From: Deltaproteobacteria bacterium | Lineage (GTDB): Bacteria; Desulfobacterota; DSM-4660; Desulfatiglandales; Desulfatiglandaceae | NCBI GenBank assembly: GCA_013349725.1 | Contig: DUZB01000353.1 | Span: forward strand, 1-6,730 | DNA: 6,730 nt | Reading direction: 5' to 3' | Part shown: positions 6,548-6,730 of the stretch, piece by piece | How the letters are laid out: the number at the start of each line of letters is the position of its first letter | Numbering within the stretch: the stretch's first letter is position 1 | Notes under the pieces: model-generated | Database searches by the model: none | Seen by the model: the letters and a program-made list of their open reading frames with translations, nothing else | Told to the model about the DNA's origin: nothing | Made by a program: the position numbers and the translations under genes

Positions 6548-6730
6548 ATTGCCATCCTTCTCTATAGCAAGAATCAAAAAGAGAAGCGAAGTGATTGTCC
6601 TCAGGTGGTGGTAGCGCTTGTATTGGATGGTGATGGTTTCATCCGACATCATCGTATTTTCGAGGGGAAAATGTCGGATTCAAAGTCGTTGATCTCAATT
6701 GTGGCGGCATTGGAAACTGAGTTTTCCAAT
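6548..6730 (+). pseudogene. DDE transposase fragment (IS1634/IS4-superfamily-like), truncated upstream and at the window edge
   Basis: The frame is open from 6548, just after a TGA at 6545-6547, to the right edge (61 codons) and has no credible start. It reads YSKNQKEKRSDCPQ, then VVVALVLDGDGFIRHH, then RIFEGKMSDSKSL. This matches the well-known block of IS1634-type transposases: S-K-x-KRSDCP, a hydrophobic strand, D-x-DGF, then a F-EG-x-x-SD-x-x-(S/T)L stretch between the first and second catalytic aspartates. The normal upstream part, with a YD-x-T-x-x-YFE-like first aspartate, is not found in this frame, which has stops at 6440, 6452, 6476 and 6545. The element is therefore broken or 5'-truncated, unless a frameshift joins it to the open frame at 6429. 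Whether the 3' part is intact is beyond the window. No terminal inverted repeat or target duplication could be identified. Confidence 0.7.

Noticed and set aside
6641..6679. 9-base inverted repeat ATCCGACAT ... ATGTCGGAT with a 21-base spacer
   Set aside because: Both arms lie inside conserved transposase codons (IRH and MSD), so the symmetry is probably coincidental and not an IS end.
1..6730. CRISPR array, tRNA, rRNA, riboswitch, defence or biosynthetic gene system
   Set aside because: No regularly spaced repeats, no cloverleaf or riboswitch-like conserved elements and no defence-type domains were seen; the genes present are housekeeping or envelope functions.

Overview
The window looks like ordinary chromosomal DNA from a Gram-negative bacterium, most likely a deltaproteobacterium (Desulfobacterota). 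That placement is inference. It rests on protein character (an RsfS end, a BepA-like M48 peptidase with TPRs, a YhaM-type OB/HD exonuclease in a Gram-negative setting, a WaaG-like glycosyltransferase, a DUF4124 protein), moderate GC and strong AAGGAGG-type ribosome binding sites. All supported genes are on the + strand; no tRNA, rRNA, CRISPR array or riboswitch was seen.

Layout. 1-141: the last 46 codons of the ribosome silencing factor rsfS. 181-1587: a secreted, BepA-like zinc metallopeptidase with a TPR tail. 1623-2918: a long class II fructose-bisphosphate aldolase. 2950-3990: an OB-fold plus HD-domain 3'-5' exonuclease of the YhaM family, ending in a five-residue motif resembling a sliding-clamp-binding peptide. 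3990-4301: a gene-poor stretch holding what looks like a decayed HPt domain with one in-frame amber codon, a heptanucleotide tandem repeat and a small GC hairpin. 4302-5498: a family 4 glycosyltransferase resembling LPS-core enzymes. 5514-6326: an exported trypsin-like serine protease with an N-terminal DUF4124. 6327-6547: no supportable gene. 6548-6730: a transposase fragment that leaves the window.

How the genes relate. The first four genes are closely spaced (gaps of 31 to 39 bases) and could be co-transcribed, but they do not form one pathway: ribosome hibernation, envelope proteostasis, central carbon metabolism and nucleic-acid turnover. The glycosyltransferase and the protease are 15 bases apart and plausibly form a second unit concerned with the cell envelope. 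The stretch between the two groups and the right edge are the two places showing decay or mobile DNA.

I found no convincing new multi-gene system. The most useful leads are the HPt remnant, the QASLF tail of the YhaM-like protein, the divergent aldolase and the disrupted transposase.
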